Positions 8,807 through 19,550 are shown, counted from the first letter of the stretch. The stretch is DNA of 64,000 bases from Thermoanaerobacter thermocopriae JCM 7501 (GCF_001310975.1 NZ_BAZY01000005.1:16001-80000); one strand, 5' to 3'. Notes: generated from the letters alone by a model not told the origin. Program-made: numbers and translations.

Positions 8807-9394
8807 ACATACATCTACCTTTTTAAAAAATTTTTTGCTTTCCATATATTCTGTTACTTGTACTAAAGTCTCTCCAAATCTTTGAAAGTGTACAATCTCT
8901 CTTTCTCTCAAAAACCTTAAAGTATCTTTTACGCAAGGGTCATCCGTTAGATTTATTAAATGTTCATAAGTTGCTCTTGCTTTTTCTTCGGCTGCCATAT
9001 CTTCGTGTAAATCAGCGATTGCATCTCCTTTTGCCTGGATATAGGCGGCGGTCCACAGCATTCCAGTTGTATCTGCGTAAAACAAGCCTCTGTCGTGTTC
9101 TGTGTAATATTCTCCCAATCCCTCTTTCTTTAATATTTCTACTGGTACTCCCTTTAAAAGCTTGAAAACAAGAGTTGCTATTATTTCAAGATGTGCTAGT
9201 TCTTCTGTAGCGATATCTGTCAAAACCGCTTTTGCTTTTCCTGTAGGCATGACAAATCGCTGAGTTTGGTATCTTAAAGCAGCTGCCAGTTCCCCGTCAG
9301 GACCTCCGTATTGGGCGATGAGGTATTTTGCCATTTTTACATCTGGTTTGCAGACTTTGGCAGGATATTGCAGTTTCTTTTCATAAACCCACAT
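8690..9394 (-). CDS. cotJC: CotJC, manganese-catalase-like spore coat protein (3' run-on)
   Basis: Spore-coat protein of the Mn-catalase family with a four-helix ferritin-like core. The metal ligands are visible in ELAAALRYQTQRF, ATEELAHLEIIA, MAAEEKARATYEHL and EREIVHFQRFGE. The frame as read continues about 40 residues beyond ESKKFFKK into a hydrophobic tail that crosses the terminator and is antisense to the ybaK-like gene. Adding one T at 8824/8825 would give ESKKFF and a stop near 8823, matching the family length of about 190, so the tail is probably an artefact of base loss. Last gene of the minus-strand cotJABC operon. Confidence 0.9.
   Translation of the reverse strand: MWVYEKKLQYPAKVCKPDVKMAKYLIAQYGGPDGELAAALRYQTQRFVMPTGKAKAVLTDIATEELAHLEIIATLVFKLLKGVPVEILKKEGLGEYYTEHDRGLFYADTTGMLWTAAYIQAKGDAIADLHEDMAAEEKARATYEHLINLTDDPCVKDTLRFLREREIVHFQRFGETLVQVTEYMESKKFFKKVDVCLLAYIYPFSFYYFIEVFDFYDSSSVYVASSRIYYLIIF
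8788..8824. terminator. Bidirectional terminator between ybaK-like and cotJC
   Basis: A 12-bp perfect stem (GGTAGATGTATG with its complement) around an 8-base loop is followed by T-runs on the plus strand. It overlaps the stop region of the ybaK-like gene and serves the convergent cotJ operon. Confidence 0.8.
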
Positions 9395-9407
9395 ATCAAA
9401 GTCCTCC

Positions 9408-9665
9408 TCAATATTCTATTTCCCAAGGCCAAGGGTCGTCTACCCATTTCCAGGGATATTGACTTTGCGAATGACCAAAAACCATCAAAGGCCCGTAAAA
9501 TTGTTCATATTGTTGTTTCAACATAGCCAATTGGTTGGAATAATAGTTATAGTCTTGAAGAGCTTTTTGGTCCTCGGGATGAGTGTCTAAATATAGATTC
9601 AAATCTATACAGGTAAACTCTATTTCCATGATTTTTTTAAGCAAGGATATTTGATTTCCATCCAT
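9408..9665 (-). CDS. cotJB: Spore coat protein CotJB
   Basis: An 85-residue small coat protein between cotJA and cotJC. It is rich in Tyr, Trp and Gln, with the LYLDTHPEDQKALQDYN segment and the YGPLMV...WKWVDDPWPWE C-terminus typical of CotJB. A GAGGTGAT site precedes the ATG. It starts 4 bases after cotJA stops and ends 13 bases before cotJC, so the three genes form one operon, expected to be under mother-cell sporulation control. Confidence 0.9.
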   Translation of the reverse strand: MDGNQISLLKKIMEIEFTCIDLNLYLDTHPEDQKALQDYNYYSNQLAMLKQQYEQFYGPLMVFGHSQSQYPWKWVDDPWPWEIEY

Positions 9666-9669
9666 TTTA

Positions 9670-9843
9670 TCACCTCATTTTTTCGCCTGCGTAAGGCATA
9701 TCAAGTTCAGGAAAGATGGTCCCCTTTTTAATGGCTTCTTCTGGAGGATAAAGGGATACATATTTTTGCAAAGGCACGTAAGCGCGTGCAAGTTTTAGAT
9801 GTGGAAAAGTATAATCTTGCTCATAAGGATTATAATCGTACAT
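9670..9843 (-). CDS. cotJA: Spore coat associated protein CotJA
   Basis: A 57-codon gene beginning MYDYNPYEQDYTF and containing LARAYVPLQKY, LYPPEEAIKKGTIFPEL and MPYAGEK, the hallmark of CotJA. A GGGAGG site lies just upstream of the ATG. First gene of cotJABC and coupled to cotJB. I did not identify a convincing sigma-E promoter by eye in the AT-rich DNA upstream. Confidence 0.9.
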   Translation of the reverse strand: MYDYNPYEQDYTFPHLKLARAYVPLQKYVSLYPPEEAIKKGTIFPELDMPYAGEKMR

Positions 9844-9929
9844 TTTTTAAACCTCCCAAATCGGTTGATTTACTAATATAATATTCTTATATATCTGTTT
9901 GTGATACAGAAAAAAAGGTTTTTTGCTTT

Positions 9930-9968
9930 AAAAAGTCTCCTGCTTTTATGCTTGAATGCAGACTTTTT
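9930..9968. terminator. Hairpin in the cotJA-rlmD intergenic region
   Basis: AAAAAGTCT and AGACTTTTT pair with a further GCA/TGC step and a 12-14-base loop. The A/T-rich arms could terminate in either direction. Its partner transcript is unclear because both neighbours read away from it. Confidence 0.45.
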
Positions 9969-10078
9969 AATATGTCTTTGCGAAGTTATTTTATTTTTGC
10001 TAAAAACATTTTAGTTAATTATTTAGAATTATTGAGTAGGATAAGGTATAATCTAAATAGCGAAGGAGGAATGGTACA

Positions 10079-11431
10079 GTGAAAAAAAATGATATTATAA
10101 CAGTTGAGATAAAAGAGATGGAGTTTGGTGGATTTGGAATAGGCTATTACGATGGGAAAAGGGTAAAAATAAAAGGAGCTTTTTTAGGACAAAAAATAAA
10201 AGCGAAAATTAAAAAGATAAAAAAAGAGATACTAGAAGCGGAAACGGTAGAAATAGTAGAAAATTCACCCTTGGAAAAAGAGAGCCTTTGCCCGCTTTTT
10301 GGAGATTGCGGCGGTTGTACTTATCAAAATGTTGATTATTTAGAACAACTCAAAATAAAAGAAAACATTGTAAAAAAGCTTCTTGAAAAAGAAGGAATAA
10401 AAGATTATAAATTTTTAGGGATTGTAAAAAGTCCTAAAGAGCATGGTTATAGGAATAAAATGGAATACACTTTTGGAAAAGATAAAGAGGGCAATGCGGC
10501 GTTAGGACTTCATAGAAAAGGTCGATTTTATGAGGTAATCATGACGGATAAATGTAATATTGTTGATGGTGATTTTATTAAGGCTTTAACTCTCACTTTT
10601 GAGTATGCGATAAATAAGAGATTGCCTTTTTATGACAAAAAGACTCATGAAGGTTTTTTGAGACATTTGGTGGTTCGGAAAGCTTCAAAATCAAGGGAAA
10701 TTTTGTTGAATATTGTGACAACAACACAGTTGAAACATGACTTTACAGAGCTTATCGAAATATATAAAAATGCGAATTTTGGAAGTCATCTTGTGGGTGT
10801 ACTGCATACTCAAAATGATTCTTGGTCGGATGCTGTGGTATGTGAAAGATTAGAAGTGTTATATGGAAGAGATTATCTAATAGAAGAGATTTTGGATTTA
10901 AAATTTAAAATAAGTGCATTTTCTTTTTTTCAGACCAATTCATACGGGGCAGAAAAACTTTATGAGACGGTAAGGGAATTTGCTGGAGATGTATCTGACA
11001 AAATAGTTTTTGATTTATATTCTGGTACAGGGACCATAGGCATAATTATGGCTCCAATGGCTAAAAAGGTGATTGGGATAGAACTTGTGGAAGAAGCAGT
11101 TATGTCGGCGAGAGAAAATGCCAAACTCAATGGACTTAAAAATTGTACTTTTATTGCTGGGGATGCCTCACAAAAACTAAAAGAAATCAAAGAACAGCCT
11201 GATGTAGTGATTGCAGACCCTCCGAGGTCTGGCATCAACCCAAAAGCTCTTGAGGATATTGTGAAGTTTAATCCTCAAAAAGTAGTTTATGTTTCTTGTA
11301 ATCCTGAATCTCTTGCAAGAGATTTAAAAGTTTTTAGTGAAGGAGGATATAAAGTAGATAAAGTAAAATGTGTAGACATGTTTCCTTATACGACACATGT
11401 TGAGTGCGTCACATTGATGTCAAGGGTTTAG
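10079..11431 (+). CDS. rlmD: 23S rRNA (uracil-5-)-methyltransferase, RumA/RlmD type
   Basis: A 450-residue SAM-dependent methyltransferase of the RumA/RlmCD family that makes m5U in 23S rRNA. The order is an N-terminal TRAM domain (IKEMEFGGFGIGY), the Fe-S cluster cysteines in CPLFGDCGGC, the SAM motif VFDLYSGTGTIGI, ADPPRSG, and the catalytic cysteine in YVSCNPESLARDL. A GTG start at 10079 follows AAGGAGG. It is the last host gene before the foreign block. Its 3' end resembles a known serine-recombinase target region in other Firmicutes, but no matching copy was found at the right end. Confidence 0.93.
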   Translation: MKKNDIITVEIKEMEFGGFGIGYYDGKRVKIKGAFLGQKIKAKIKKIKKEILEAETVEIVENSPLEKESLCPLFGDCGGCTYQNVDYLEQLKIKENIVKKLLEKEGIKDYKFLGIVKSPKEHGYRNKMEYTFGKDKEGNAALGLHRKGRFYEVIMTDKCNIVDGDFIKALTLTFEYAINKRLPFYDKKTHEGFLRHLVVRKASKSREILLNIVTTTQLKHDFTELIEIYKNANFGSHLVGVLHTQNDSWSDAVVCERLEVLYGRDYLIEEILDLKFKISAFSFFQTNSYGAEKLYETVREFAGDVSDKIVFDLYSGTGTIGIIMAPMAKKVIGIELVEEAVMSARENAKLNGLKNCTFIAGDASQKLKEIKEQPDVVIADPPRSGINPKALEDIVKFNPQKVVYVSCNPESLARDLKVFSEGGYKVDKVKCVDMFPYTTHVECVTLMSRV

Positions 11432-11459
11432 AAATAAAGAACAGAAAAGCTTGTAAATA

Positions 11460-11527
11460 AAGGGTTTCCAGACATTTAGTTTTTCCCGAGGCCGATCTGC
11501 CGGATGTGGCAATGTCAGGAAACCCTT
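11460..11527. repeat. 68-base inverted repeat downstream of rlmD
   Basis: AAGGGTTTCCAGACATT and AATGTCAGGAAACCCTT form a 17-bp stem with one mismatch around a G+C-rich 34-base loop. There is no T-run after it. It lies between the host gene and the minus-strand defence operon. It could be a solo transposon end pair or MITE, or simply a strong rlmD 3' structure. The DNA up to 11640 contains one more short hairpin (ACCCCC/GGGGGT near 11598-11618) and no gene. Confidence 0.55.
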
Positions 11528-11640
11528 ATTTTGGTTGCTTGAGGGAACATATCAACCGTCCAGAAAATTAATAGTTGAGTTACCAGATTAGATAACCCCC
11601 TTTTTTACAGGGGGTTGAGGGTGCAGGATGGATGTATAAT

Positions 11641-14146
11641 TTAATCTTCTCGCTCAGCATCCGTATCAAAAATTCTATCAAGTTCCTCGTTTGATGTAAT
11701 GCCACGAACTTTATTTCTAACAGCTACTTTTGCCATATCAAGTCTATAGAAATGTTCACGACCGTCTAATCCTTTCTTTTGCCGGATAAGTTGAATTCTT
11801 CCAAATTTATCCCAATGTTTCTCTGCGAATTTTGCTAGGCCAACTGCCTTGGGATAATTGTCCTTACGGCTGGGGTCGTGTGGTTCTAGAATATCAAAAA
11901 TGTAACCTTGTACATCAGCTCTCACTACCACTAAATCAGGAAACATAGAAGTGATAACACCGCCGACCTCATATGGGATTTCAAGTGACCACTTTTTACG
12001 ATCAAGATTACGTAACCAGCAAACGGCACCGTTTTTAGTTCTTCTTCAATAACTCCCTTTTCCCATGGTTTAGTGATGCTTGGAATGTTCCATCCTCAGA
12101 ACAATAGAGGTGTCGATCAATTTTTATACTGTTATCTGAAACTGAAAAATCGATTGAATCTGGCAATACCCAAGGAATAGCTATTGGTTGAGCGGAAGCA
12201 TTTATTAATCTTTCATAGATGTTTTTTCGAGCCTCATTTAATCTTGCAATAGAGCGTTTATTATTCTCATATAGACTAATAAATTTCTCTTCTGCAAAGG
12301 CGTTTATTCGCTCCATAGCAGCAGTATCACTTGTAAGCACAATGACTTCAATCTTTACTTCAATATGGTCTCGGGTACTGTGGCGAATCCAATACTCCTT
12401 ATGTAAGCCTTCTCCCAATATCCTTCCAGCTTGTTCAAAATGTCGAGAAATGTCAAATTCGGTAACAGTCATGGTTTGTGTAGCTTCATCAAATGAATAA
12501 GCATTTTCTCCATAGTCAAATGTTAGCGTATTAAGAGCAAATCCAGTGATTGAAGCAACTCGACCATCAAAGTCACCACTTTCTTTTATGCGAGCAATTT
12601 CTTCGTCCATTTTTGATAAAACTGCATTTTTAACGGCTTTTTGTGCTTCCAAATCAATACCATCCATTGTTAATGCTCTAGAAAGCTGTATTAATAACTT
12701 AAGCGGTGCTTGCTTGCGGGATGAATCCAGGCGGTATGTAATGAGCTTATCCATTGAATCAAACACATCAGAATAAGCGAGGTTGCGCCCGAGTGTTATA
12801 AGCTCTTTATTTGTACCAGTTTCAGTGGGCATAACCGATTCACTATCATGTAGAGCATTAACAACATTTTTTACTGTATCTTTATCAAAGTATGGAAGAA
12901 ACAGACTTACATTATTAAGTTCAGCATCGGAGGCAATTCTTCTTGCCAAAGGAGTGCGAATCATACGCCCCAAAAGCTGTGCTATGTAGGTATAGTCCTG
13001 CGCGCTACGAAATGACATCATTGTTTCAGCACGAGGACAGTCCCAACCTGTGGAAAGGTTCATTTTGAAGAACACAACCTTCACATTTTCTTCGTCTTCG
13101 ATTCTAGAAGCTTCAATTTGATGAATTTCAACGTCACGCACTTTGATCGTACCATAATCATTAAAGGTATGTACCACTTCACCGGGCAATAACTTGCGTA
13201 CCATTGCCTCTTCCAGCAAATCGATACAAATCCCTAAATCGGTACGGGTTATTTCTCGTTCATTACCATCTTCGACTTGGACGACAAGGATAGGGTTTAC
13301 CATTTTCTCATTTTCACGTTCACAGTAAGCTTTCCAGTGAGCACATTTATTAAGCCAATTTTCGACTGCACCTTTGAACATTGTCATATCGGCACCAAGT
13401 TGGATATCTGGGTAATGAATAATGATTCTGTCCTTTAAAAGCCCCGATTCACGTACTTGTTCAGGTGGAACAATAACTTTTTGTACTGTCGAAGTAGTCC
13501 CAGCAATTAAGTTATCAAATCTCTGGGGTGTTGCGGTCACGCCGATAACTAAAGGCATAATACAAAGTCCGTCTTCTTCGCTACCTTTGATGAATTTTTG
13601 CATGATGGATTGTGCTTTATTTTCTGCTTGAGCAGATGTATAAGTCCCTCTATGTGCTTCATCAATGACCACATAGAACTGTTTGGGAATGCGTTTAGCT
13701 GTATTTGTGAGTGTTTCCCAAATTGTATATTGCCTTGTATCGGACTTAGTTGTTAATAACTTGTCAGAACCGAGTTTTTGTGTGTTAATAAAATAAATAC
13801 GTCCACCCTCCAAATACTCGGCATCAAAGTTTGAATCTACAGTTACTAAGTCCCGTACACGAATTTTGTCTGATTTGCTTTCAATTTTTAATCGCGTTTG
13901 CTCGTTAAGTTCCGGCGAATCGGAAAGCCAAACAAACACTGAATTCGGATCGCCGATATTATCTGAACCTCCATATAGGATTTCTTCAAAAAGTGCAGTC
14001 ATAATTATAGTTTTTCCAGAACCCGTAGGTGCGGAAAACGATATTACCTGAGGGTCTTTTTCGCTCCACATTAAATGAGCTTTATTAATTTTCTCATGCA
14101 ATTCTGCAAGAGCCGTTTCCTGAAATGGAAATAAAGTAACTCTCAT
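11641..14146 (-). CDS. res: Type III restriction enzyme Res subunit (two frameshifts)
   Basis: ATP-dependent helicase/nuclease that cuts DNA together with Mod. Walker A APTGSGKT near residue 42, FYVVIDEAHRG (DEAH box), GVTATPQR, the NLSTGWDCPRAETM segment and AQLLGRMIRTP give the superfamily 2 motor. The C-terminal part (11641-11946) begins FPDLVVVRADVQGYIFDILEP, a PD-(D/E)xK-like nuclease region with a proline where the catalytic lysine is usual. As read the frame stops at 12035. Restoring one C near 12064 (LNPWEKGVIEEEL) and one T near 12019 (WLRNLDRKKWS) joins both parts to about 835 residues. The ATG directly follows the mod stop. Confidence 0.87.
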
Positions 14147-16454
14147 TTATGAATCCCTCCTACTTCCCAACACAAAGTTATCAATGTAATCTCGGTATAG
14201 TTGGTATGTATTTTTTATTTTTATGCCATCAGTCATTTCGCGGAAAGCTTCCTCCGAGTTTGTTACAAAATATACCACTTTAATATTATTTACTTCTGAA
14301 ATCTTTTTTGCAAACTCGGCATATTTTGCTTCATCAACCAGAACTGCAAAGCCGTTTTGAGGAAGAATTAACATATCTGGTTCTTCATCGCTGTTTATTT
14401 CTGGCCTCCGGCCGATAGCACCGGATTTTAGCCAAAGCAATGGTAATATTTCGCGGAATTGTTGACCTAGTGATACGCTGTTTTTATCTAAAAAACCTAG
14501 TTTAAAATACTCAACATTTGCAGGAAAACCATCGCTCATGGGACGTTTAACTTGCAATGTTACATTCATTGGACCGAGCAAGTTTGATACCTGTGCTTTA
14601 ATTTCCTTGAAAGTGGCAGCAGATTTTACCACTATATAAAAGTCTGTGATGTGGTCTTGATCTTCTAAAGCTTCCAGCCATTCATTAACAGCATTTACAT
14701 CAAACAAGATAGTCGCCGAATGTTTATCCGAAACAATAAATTTACTATCTGCTTTGACTAATGATTGTGGTAATTGCGACTTTCCATCCTTACCGCGTAG
14801 CAAAGAAACAAGCTGCTTTTTTGCATTAGTTGTTAGTTCCGTAGGATTATCAATAAAGCCAAGCTGATAGAATGAACGCTCTACCTCTTTTGATACTGTT
14901 TGGTTTGTGTAATACTCTCCTGATAGGATAGTGCCATCATCACGTTTTCCAAGGATACTATATTTTATCCTAGGCCAAGTAACCGAGCGACATATACCAT
15001 GTTTTTCCCATTCTGGTCGCCAGGTTGATATCCTTGTTCGCGTAAAGCTTTTGATTCTGCGTCTGATACTTCGTTATTTGTTACTAAAATACAACGACGG
15101 TTACCATTATCCTCTACGTTTAGTAAATTTACCGCATGGAGCGTTGTTCCACTACCAGCAAAAAAGTCGACAATTAAAGCATTTTTCTTTCCTGATACAG
15201 CGAATAACAATGCATCATGGACAGCATAGAGTGATTTTGGGTAAGAAAAACCGCCACCAATTATGGTTTTAAGCATATCTGTACCATGGGCTTCTGCATT
15301 ATATAAAGGATCAGTCCAAACCGTTTTTGGAGGTTCGCTTTCTCTACGTAAAATAATTTCTATTCGATTTCCTTTTTTTTCAATAAACATTCTATCTTTT
15401 ACTGATTCTACGGTATCACGTCCATATCGCCATTTCTTTTCAATGCCATTCTTATCAATTGGCCAAACATAAATTGTACCATCTGCATTATATTCTACTT
15501 GAGCTGTAGGGTGTAACTCTTCATCGAGTAAATCACCAAACCGATGATGTTATAGTTAGAGTCTAGAATTACTGGATAAAAACATGTTGCACCTTCGTAG
15601 CGACCTGAAGTGCTTCCCCAACGTCTTAAATTATATACATCTCCACCAGTATGTTGCTTGCGAAAAATAGTACTTTCTGATGAATATGAAAATATTGCAT
15701 ATTCATGAGTCACAGAAAATTTTTTGCCCTGAGTTCCGCCGGGATTATGCTGAATGGTTATGCAGGTATGAGTTAGGTTTGGAAAAATTTCGTGAAGGAG
15801 AATCCATAGATGAGCATATTCATTGTCATCTATTGTAGTAATCAAAACACCATCATCAGCAAGTATTCTTTTTGCTATCTTTAAACGTTTCTGCATCATG
15901 GATAGCCATTTACTATGACGCCAATTATCAGTGGAATCAACATAATCATTATTATATTTCCAATCCCGAGCACCGGTATTGTATGGTGGATCTATATAAA
16001 TGCAGTCTACTTTCTTTGGATATAAATATTCTAATAACTGGAGAGCGTGGTAATTATCTGCTTCAATAATAGTGTGCCATAAATTACTGTCAGGTGCATT
16101 CTCTACAGCAGCAATTGGCTGAAGCATGGGGAAAATAGGTTCTCCAAATTGAGCAACTGAAACCAACTCCGAAACTGGGATATTTCTAGTATCACCTGTT
16201 GTTTTGTTGCGGCAAAGGGCAATATCCTCTTCTATTTTTAACACCGTATACAAATCGTTAATATGACCTGTTTTGAGTGCAACCGTCGAGCCACGTTTTA
16301 CAGGAACATCATAAAGAGGAGTACATTCAGGAATGTGCTCTTCAAATACAAGACCAAATTTTTTATTTTTTGATAAGCGGGCAAATTCCTGTTCTAATCG
16401 ATCACGCAAAGAAGTGTCAGGAATTTGACGCAGTAAATCATTGATTGCAGCCAT
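14147..16454 (-). CDS. mod: Type III DNA methyltransferase Mod subunit (two frameshifts)
   Basis: N6-adenine methyltransferase and specificity subunit. DPPYNTG (catalytic motif IV) comes before FAGSGTT (SAM motif I), the beta-class order used by type III Mod. The gene is broken near 15541, where one T is missing (repaired: IIGFGDLLDEELHP), and near 15020, where one C is missing (repaired: PGDPEWEKHGICRSV, TWPRIKYSILGKR). Restored length is about 770 residues. The ATG at 16463 sits inside AGGAGG, so the ATG at 16454 (MAAINDLL) is preferred. It follows the ABC-3C ATPase by about 20 bases and abuts res, so it belongs to the same operon. Recognition sequence not predictable. Confidence 0.88.
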
Positions 16455-16474
16455 ATTTTTCATCCTCCTAATAT

Positions 16475-18112
16475 TTAATCATTCGATTCGTATTTACTCC
16501 ACGAACGACCAAATAGTTCATTACCATCTGATAATCGCAAGATTGCTGTTTCTTCTAAAATCTTGTGCGCTTTCTCAGTTGTAGAATCAGCTTTATCAAA
16601 CGCAATGAAAACCTGGCGATTACTGGATTGATAACGTTCCAATATATGTTCTAAGTGTATATCCTCAATACGTTTAAGGATATTGGAGTCGTGGATAAGT
16701 GCAGGGATTGGACGTAGTTCAAGTATAGTTAAATCGTATATAACTAGGCTCTTGAAAGCGGTTCCCTCACTTGTGTTTCCGGGTGTTTCAAATATAATTT
16801 CCTTTTGAGGAGTTATCTGCAAAAGTGGGGCGATTTCCTGCTGTTCAGTTACTACGTCGTTAATCATTTTCATTCGTAGGTTAATGTTATCTTGTATTTC
16901 ATGTATTATTTCGGTTTGTTGCAGCAGCAAATCTTTTAATTTCCTCTCCGCTTCAATGCGAGCTTCTTGAAGCTCTTTCTGACGAATTAAATCCGCCGTT
17001 TCTTCTTCAAGTCTATCAATTGTTTTAGACACATTAACACACTGTGATAGTATTCTCTCTGACATTTCCTTAGCTAAGCCAGTTTCTTTAATTTTTCTAT
17101 TAAGGCGATTTATTTCTTTATCATATTGATCAATTATTTGCTGCAAACGCTCAATTTCCTGATTCATCTCTTCGCCTAAAATTTCTCTAATTTTCTCATG
17201 AAAATATTCAATCTTTTCAAATGCTGCTATATTAGCATTTGGGAAAAAGTGTAACAATGAATCAAATTCACTTGCGATTTCGGCCTTACTATCAGCTATA
17301 TTGCTCGTAATAGCATTAAGCTGCGATTGCAAGCGATTACGTTTGCGAATAAAACTATTCAATTCTTTTTGAATTGCAGTTATTTGTTCGAATGTATGTG
17401 TATCAAACCCAAAAACTGCTAATTGCGCTTCTTCGTTGTTTTTCATTAATTTTTGAAGCCTTTTCTTTAAAGACTCGATCATTTTTTGATTGGTTTCGAT
17501 TTTTTCTATATCCACTCTCTGATGTTGGCGGTATTTGAGCTGCGAAAATTTAATCCCAAGTTCTTCTTCCATGCTCTTAATCGCAGATAGAATTTCATAA
17601 TGCCCAAAAAGTTTTAATAAAAAATCGACTGCCTTTTCATCTTGTTCACGAGGTTTTACAAGTAATGGATACTTTTCAAGCGTATTTTCGCGCCCATAAA
17701 TGCGGAAAAAACGCTCAGTTATATCTGAAAATGTAAGAGAGGGGATACCAACTTTATATTCTTGAAATAGAAAGCTACGAAATTCATCAAGTGTCAATTT
17801 TGTAATAAAATGTCCGTCCTTATCACTTCGATATACATTTTTAGTATCTTCAGTACTTCTATAAAAATAGTACGGTTGTCCTTCAAACTCGTAAGTGAAA
17901 TGGATGGTATGTGGGCCTATTTCCTTTTTTATATCATCCGACATGGAGTAGTATCTGTCACCGCCGAATGCATAATCTATAACCCACAGAAATGTTGATT
18001 TTCCTATTGCATTAGTACCGCTGGAACTGCCCAAAACCGTGTTTAATCCTTCATTAAGTTTTATCACTTGATGATTTGGAGCAAATTTATCGCATCGTAT
18101 CTCTTTTAACAT
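16475..18112 (-). CDS. SMC-like ATPase of an ABC-three-component system (DUF2326-type)
   Basis: About 545 residues. The N-terminus has an AAA15/SMC-like P-loop (LGSSSGTNAIGKST, residues about 30-45) and a Q-loop-like region. A long charged coiled coil follows (about 190-420: repeated Glu/Lys/Gln heptads). The C-terminal lobe has ALIHDSNILKRIED and RQVFIAFDKA, as in DUF2326 proteins. Such ATPases are the core of predicted ABC-3C conflict systems. The ATG at 18112 is chosen over 18136 because GAGGG precedes it. It overlaps the middle-component gene by 26 bases, so translation is coupled. No frame break was seen. The function as a defence ATPase is inferred from family and context. Confidence 0.8.
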   Translation of the reverse strand: MLKEIRCDKFAPNHQVIKLNEGLNTVLGSSSGTNAIGKSTFLWVIDYAFGGDRYYSMSDDIKKEIGPHTIHFTYEFEGQPYYFYRSTEDTKNVYRSDKDGHFITKLTLDEFRSFLFQEYKVGIPSLTFSDITERFFRIYGRENTLEKYPLLVKPREQDEKAVDFLLKLFGHYEILSAIKSMEEELGIKFSQLKYRQHQRVDIEKIETNQKMIESLKKRLQKLMKNNEEAQLAVFGFDTHTFEQITAIQKELNSFIRKRNRLQSQLNAITSNIADSKAEIASEFDSLLHFFPNANIAAFEKIEYFHEKIREILGEEMNQEIERLQQIIDQYDKEINRLNRKIKETGLAKEMSERILSQCVNVSKTIDRLEEETADLIRQKELQEARIEAERKLKDLLLQQTEIIHEIQDNINLRMKMINDVVTEQQEIAPLLQITPQKEIIFETPGNTSEGTAFKSLVIYDLTILELRPIPALIHDSNILKRIEDIHLEHILERYQSSNRQVFIAFDKADSTTEKAHKILEETAILRLSDGNELFGRSWSKYESND

Positions 18113-18329
18113 AGCGCAGTACCCTCTTTTCCTCAATTAGTTTAATTCTGCCTAATGCAAACAAGCAGTCTAAAGCACTTAGAAAATCAGCCATGTTTTT
18201 TTGGCGTGGCATGGTTCGTTCAAATAATTCTTTTGGGGACATATCTTGCTGTGACAATGCTTCTAAAATACCTGGAAAAAGCGCAATAATACTGTTTGAA
18301 TATGATGTTACTTTATTTGGTAATCTCAT
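18087..18329 (-). CDS. ABC-three-component system middle component
   Basis: An 80-residue protein beginning MRLPNKVTSYSNSIIALFP, with LEALSQQDMSPKELFER and a C-terminal FLSALDCLFALGRIKL...RVLRYVK. This is the size and look of the small winged-helix-like middle component that bridges sensor/effector and ATPase in ABC-3C loci. GAGGTG precedes the ATG at 18329; the start overlaps the previous gene by 17 bases and the end overlaps the ATPase start. Family assignment is from memory of such triplets, not a search. Confidence 0.7.
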   Translation of the reverse strand: MRLPNKVTSYSNSIIALFPGILEALSQQDMSPKELFERTMPRQKNMADFLSALDCLFALGRIKLIEEKRVLRYVKRDTMR

Positions 18330-19550
18330 CGAACACCTCACACCTTTGCACGAAGTAGGAGATTATTATCTCACAAGCCTCTCTGTATTTACGACCGGTC
18401 TTTTCAAATAATGTCTCAACAAGGAGGTTGTAAATAGCACTTTGTGAAATCTGTGATTCACTAGCATCTTCATACATCCGTTTAATACTTTTAGCAAATC
18501 TATCCACATTTAATTTATTTTCTCCGGCTAACCGATCTAATGTATCATTTACTCCTTCATAAAACCGTCTAACATCAAAAAGCACTCTTTCTTTCAGGCG
18601 TTTTTCAGTAATTTTATTTTCAACCTTAATAGGTTCCATTTTGAGTTGTGTATCGGCTGTAACATCCATTAGATCAACTTCTCGAAGTACTTGTTCAATT
18701 TGCTTTTCTATTTCATGTCTTGATGTAGCATCTCTTGCCTTAACAAGTATTTCTAAGTCATGCTTGTCGGATAATAAAGCCAATTTATCTTCTTCAGATA
18801 AATTTCGAATTTCGCGTTCACAGTCAACACATAGAATAATATCGTCAGTTTCTGAAAGGCGAACGATCTTAGCGTAGTTAATATCGTTGCCTTCTTTTTT
18901 TATACCAAGAATTCTACCGCACTTTTGGCATCTGCCGCCCGTTTCAGCTAGTAGCACCAAAGCTCGAGCATCGATCGCAACTTCATTAGCGGCTTCCATA
19001 GAAAAATTATTGTAAGTTGTAATAAATTTAATGCTTTTCTTTTGAGTTTCAAAGGATTGTATGTACTCATCGGTTATCTCTCTTACACTATTTTCACAAT
19101 TCCTGTTTTCGACATTAAGTACTGTATAAAGAAATATTCCGGCAAGAAAGTCTTCCAGAACAAATGAATTACAGGTAACAATATCCTCCTTTGTCATGTT
19201 ATTTACTTTCTCAACAATTGTTTCAGGTTCGATTGTGTCATCAGAAGCAATGATGTCCTTCAATGCAAGAACTATTAGGCTATTTTTATTACTATCCAAC
19301 ATGGGGAGGACTTTCTCCTTAAAGAAAACCGAAATATCACGAGCATCTACATCCGGAGCAGCATCGGTTACAACAGGTGAAAGATTTTTTTACCTAATAT
19401 CAAATCTGAAACGGTGCCATCATCGCTGCGAATATCATAAGTAGGCGCAATAGAAAGCAGCATGGTACCGCACAATTGCTTTTGTGTTACTCTTTTTGCC
19501 ATGCAAATCTTTAAAATTGTTGCAAAAGTGCCAAAACATAGCTTCTTCAT
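18313..19550 (-). CDS. ABC-three-component system effector/sensor-like protein (one frameshift)
   Basis: About 412 residues after repair. The N-terminal part (19550 downwards) reads MKKLCFGTFATILKICMAK, VTQKQLCGTML, and SDLILGKK. One A is missing in the A-run at about 19386-19392; with it the frame continues NLSPVVTDAAPDVDARD into the ORF that starts at 19302. A zinc knuckle-like CQKCG...CVDCE pair sits in the middle (HNH/treble-clef-like spacing), followed by a helical C-terminus. An AGGAGGG site precedes the ATG. Its position directly before the middle component and ATPase is the ABC-3C arrangement. The biochemical activity is unknown; the Cys pairs suggest metal or nucleic-acid binding. 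Confidence 0.7.

Noticed and set aside
11370..11431. attL of the prophage in the 3' end of rlmD
   Set aside because: This gene end is used by some serine-recombinase elements, but I could not find a matching direct repeat between 62349 and 62850.
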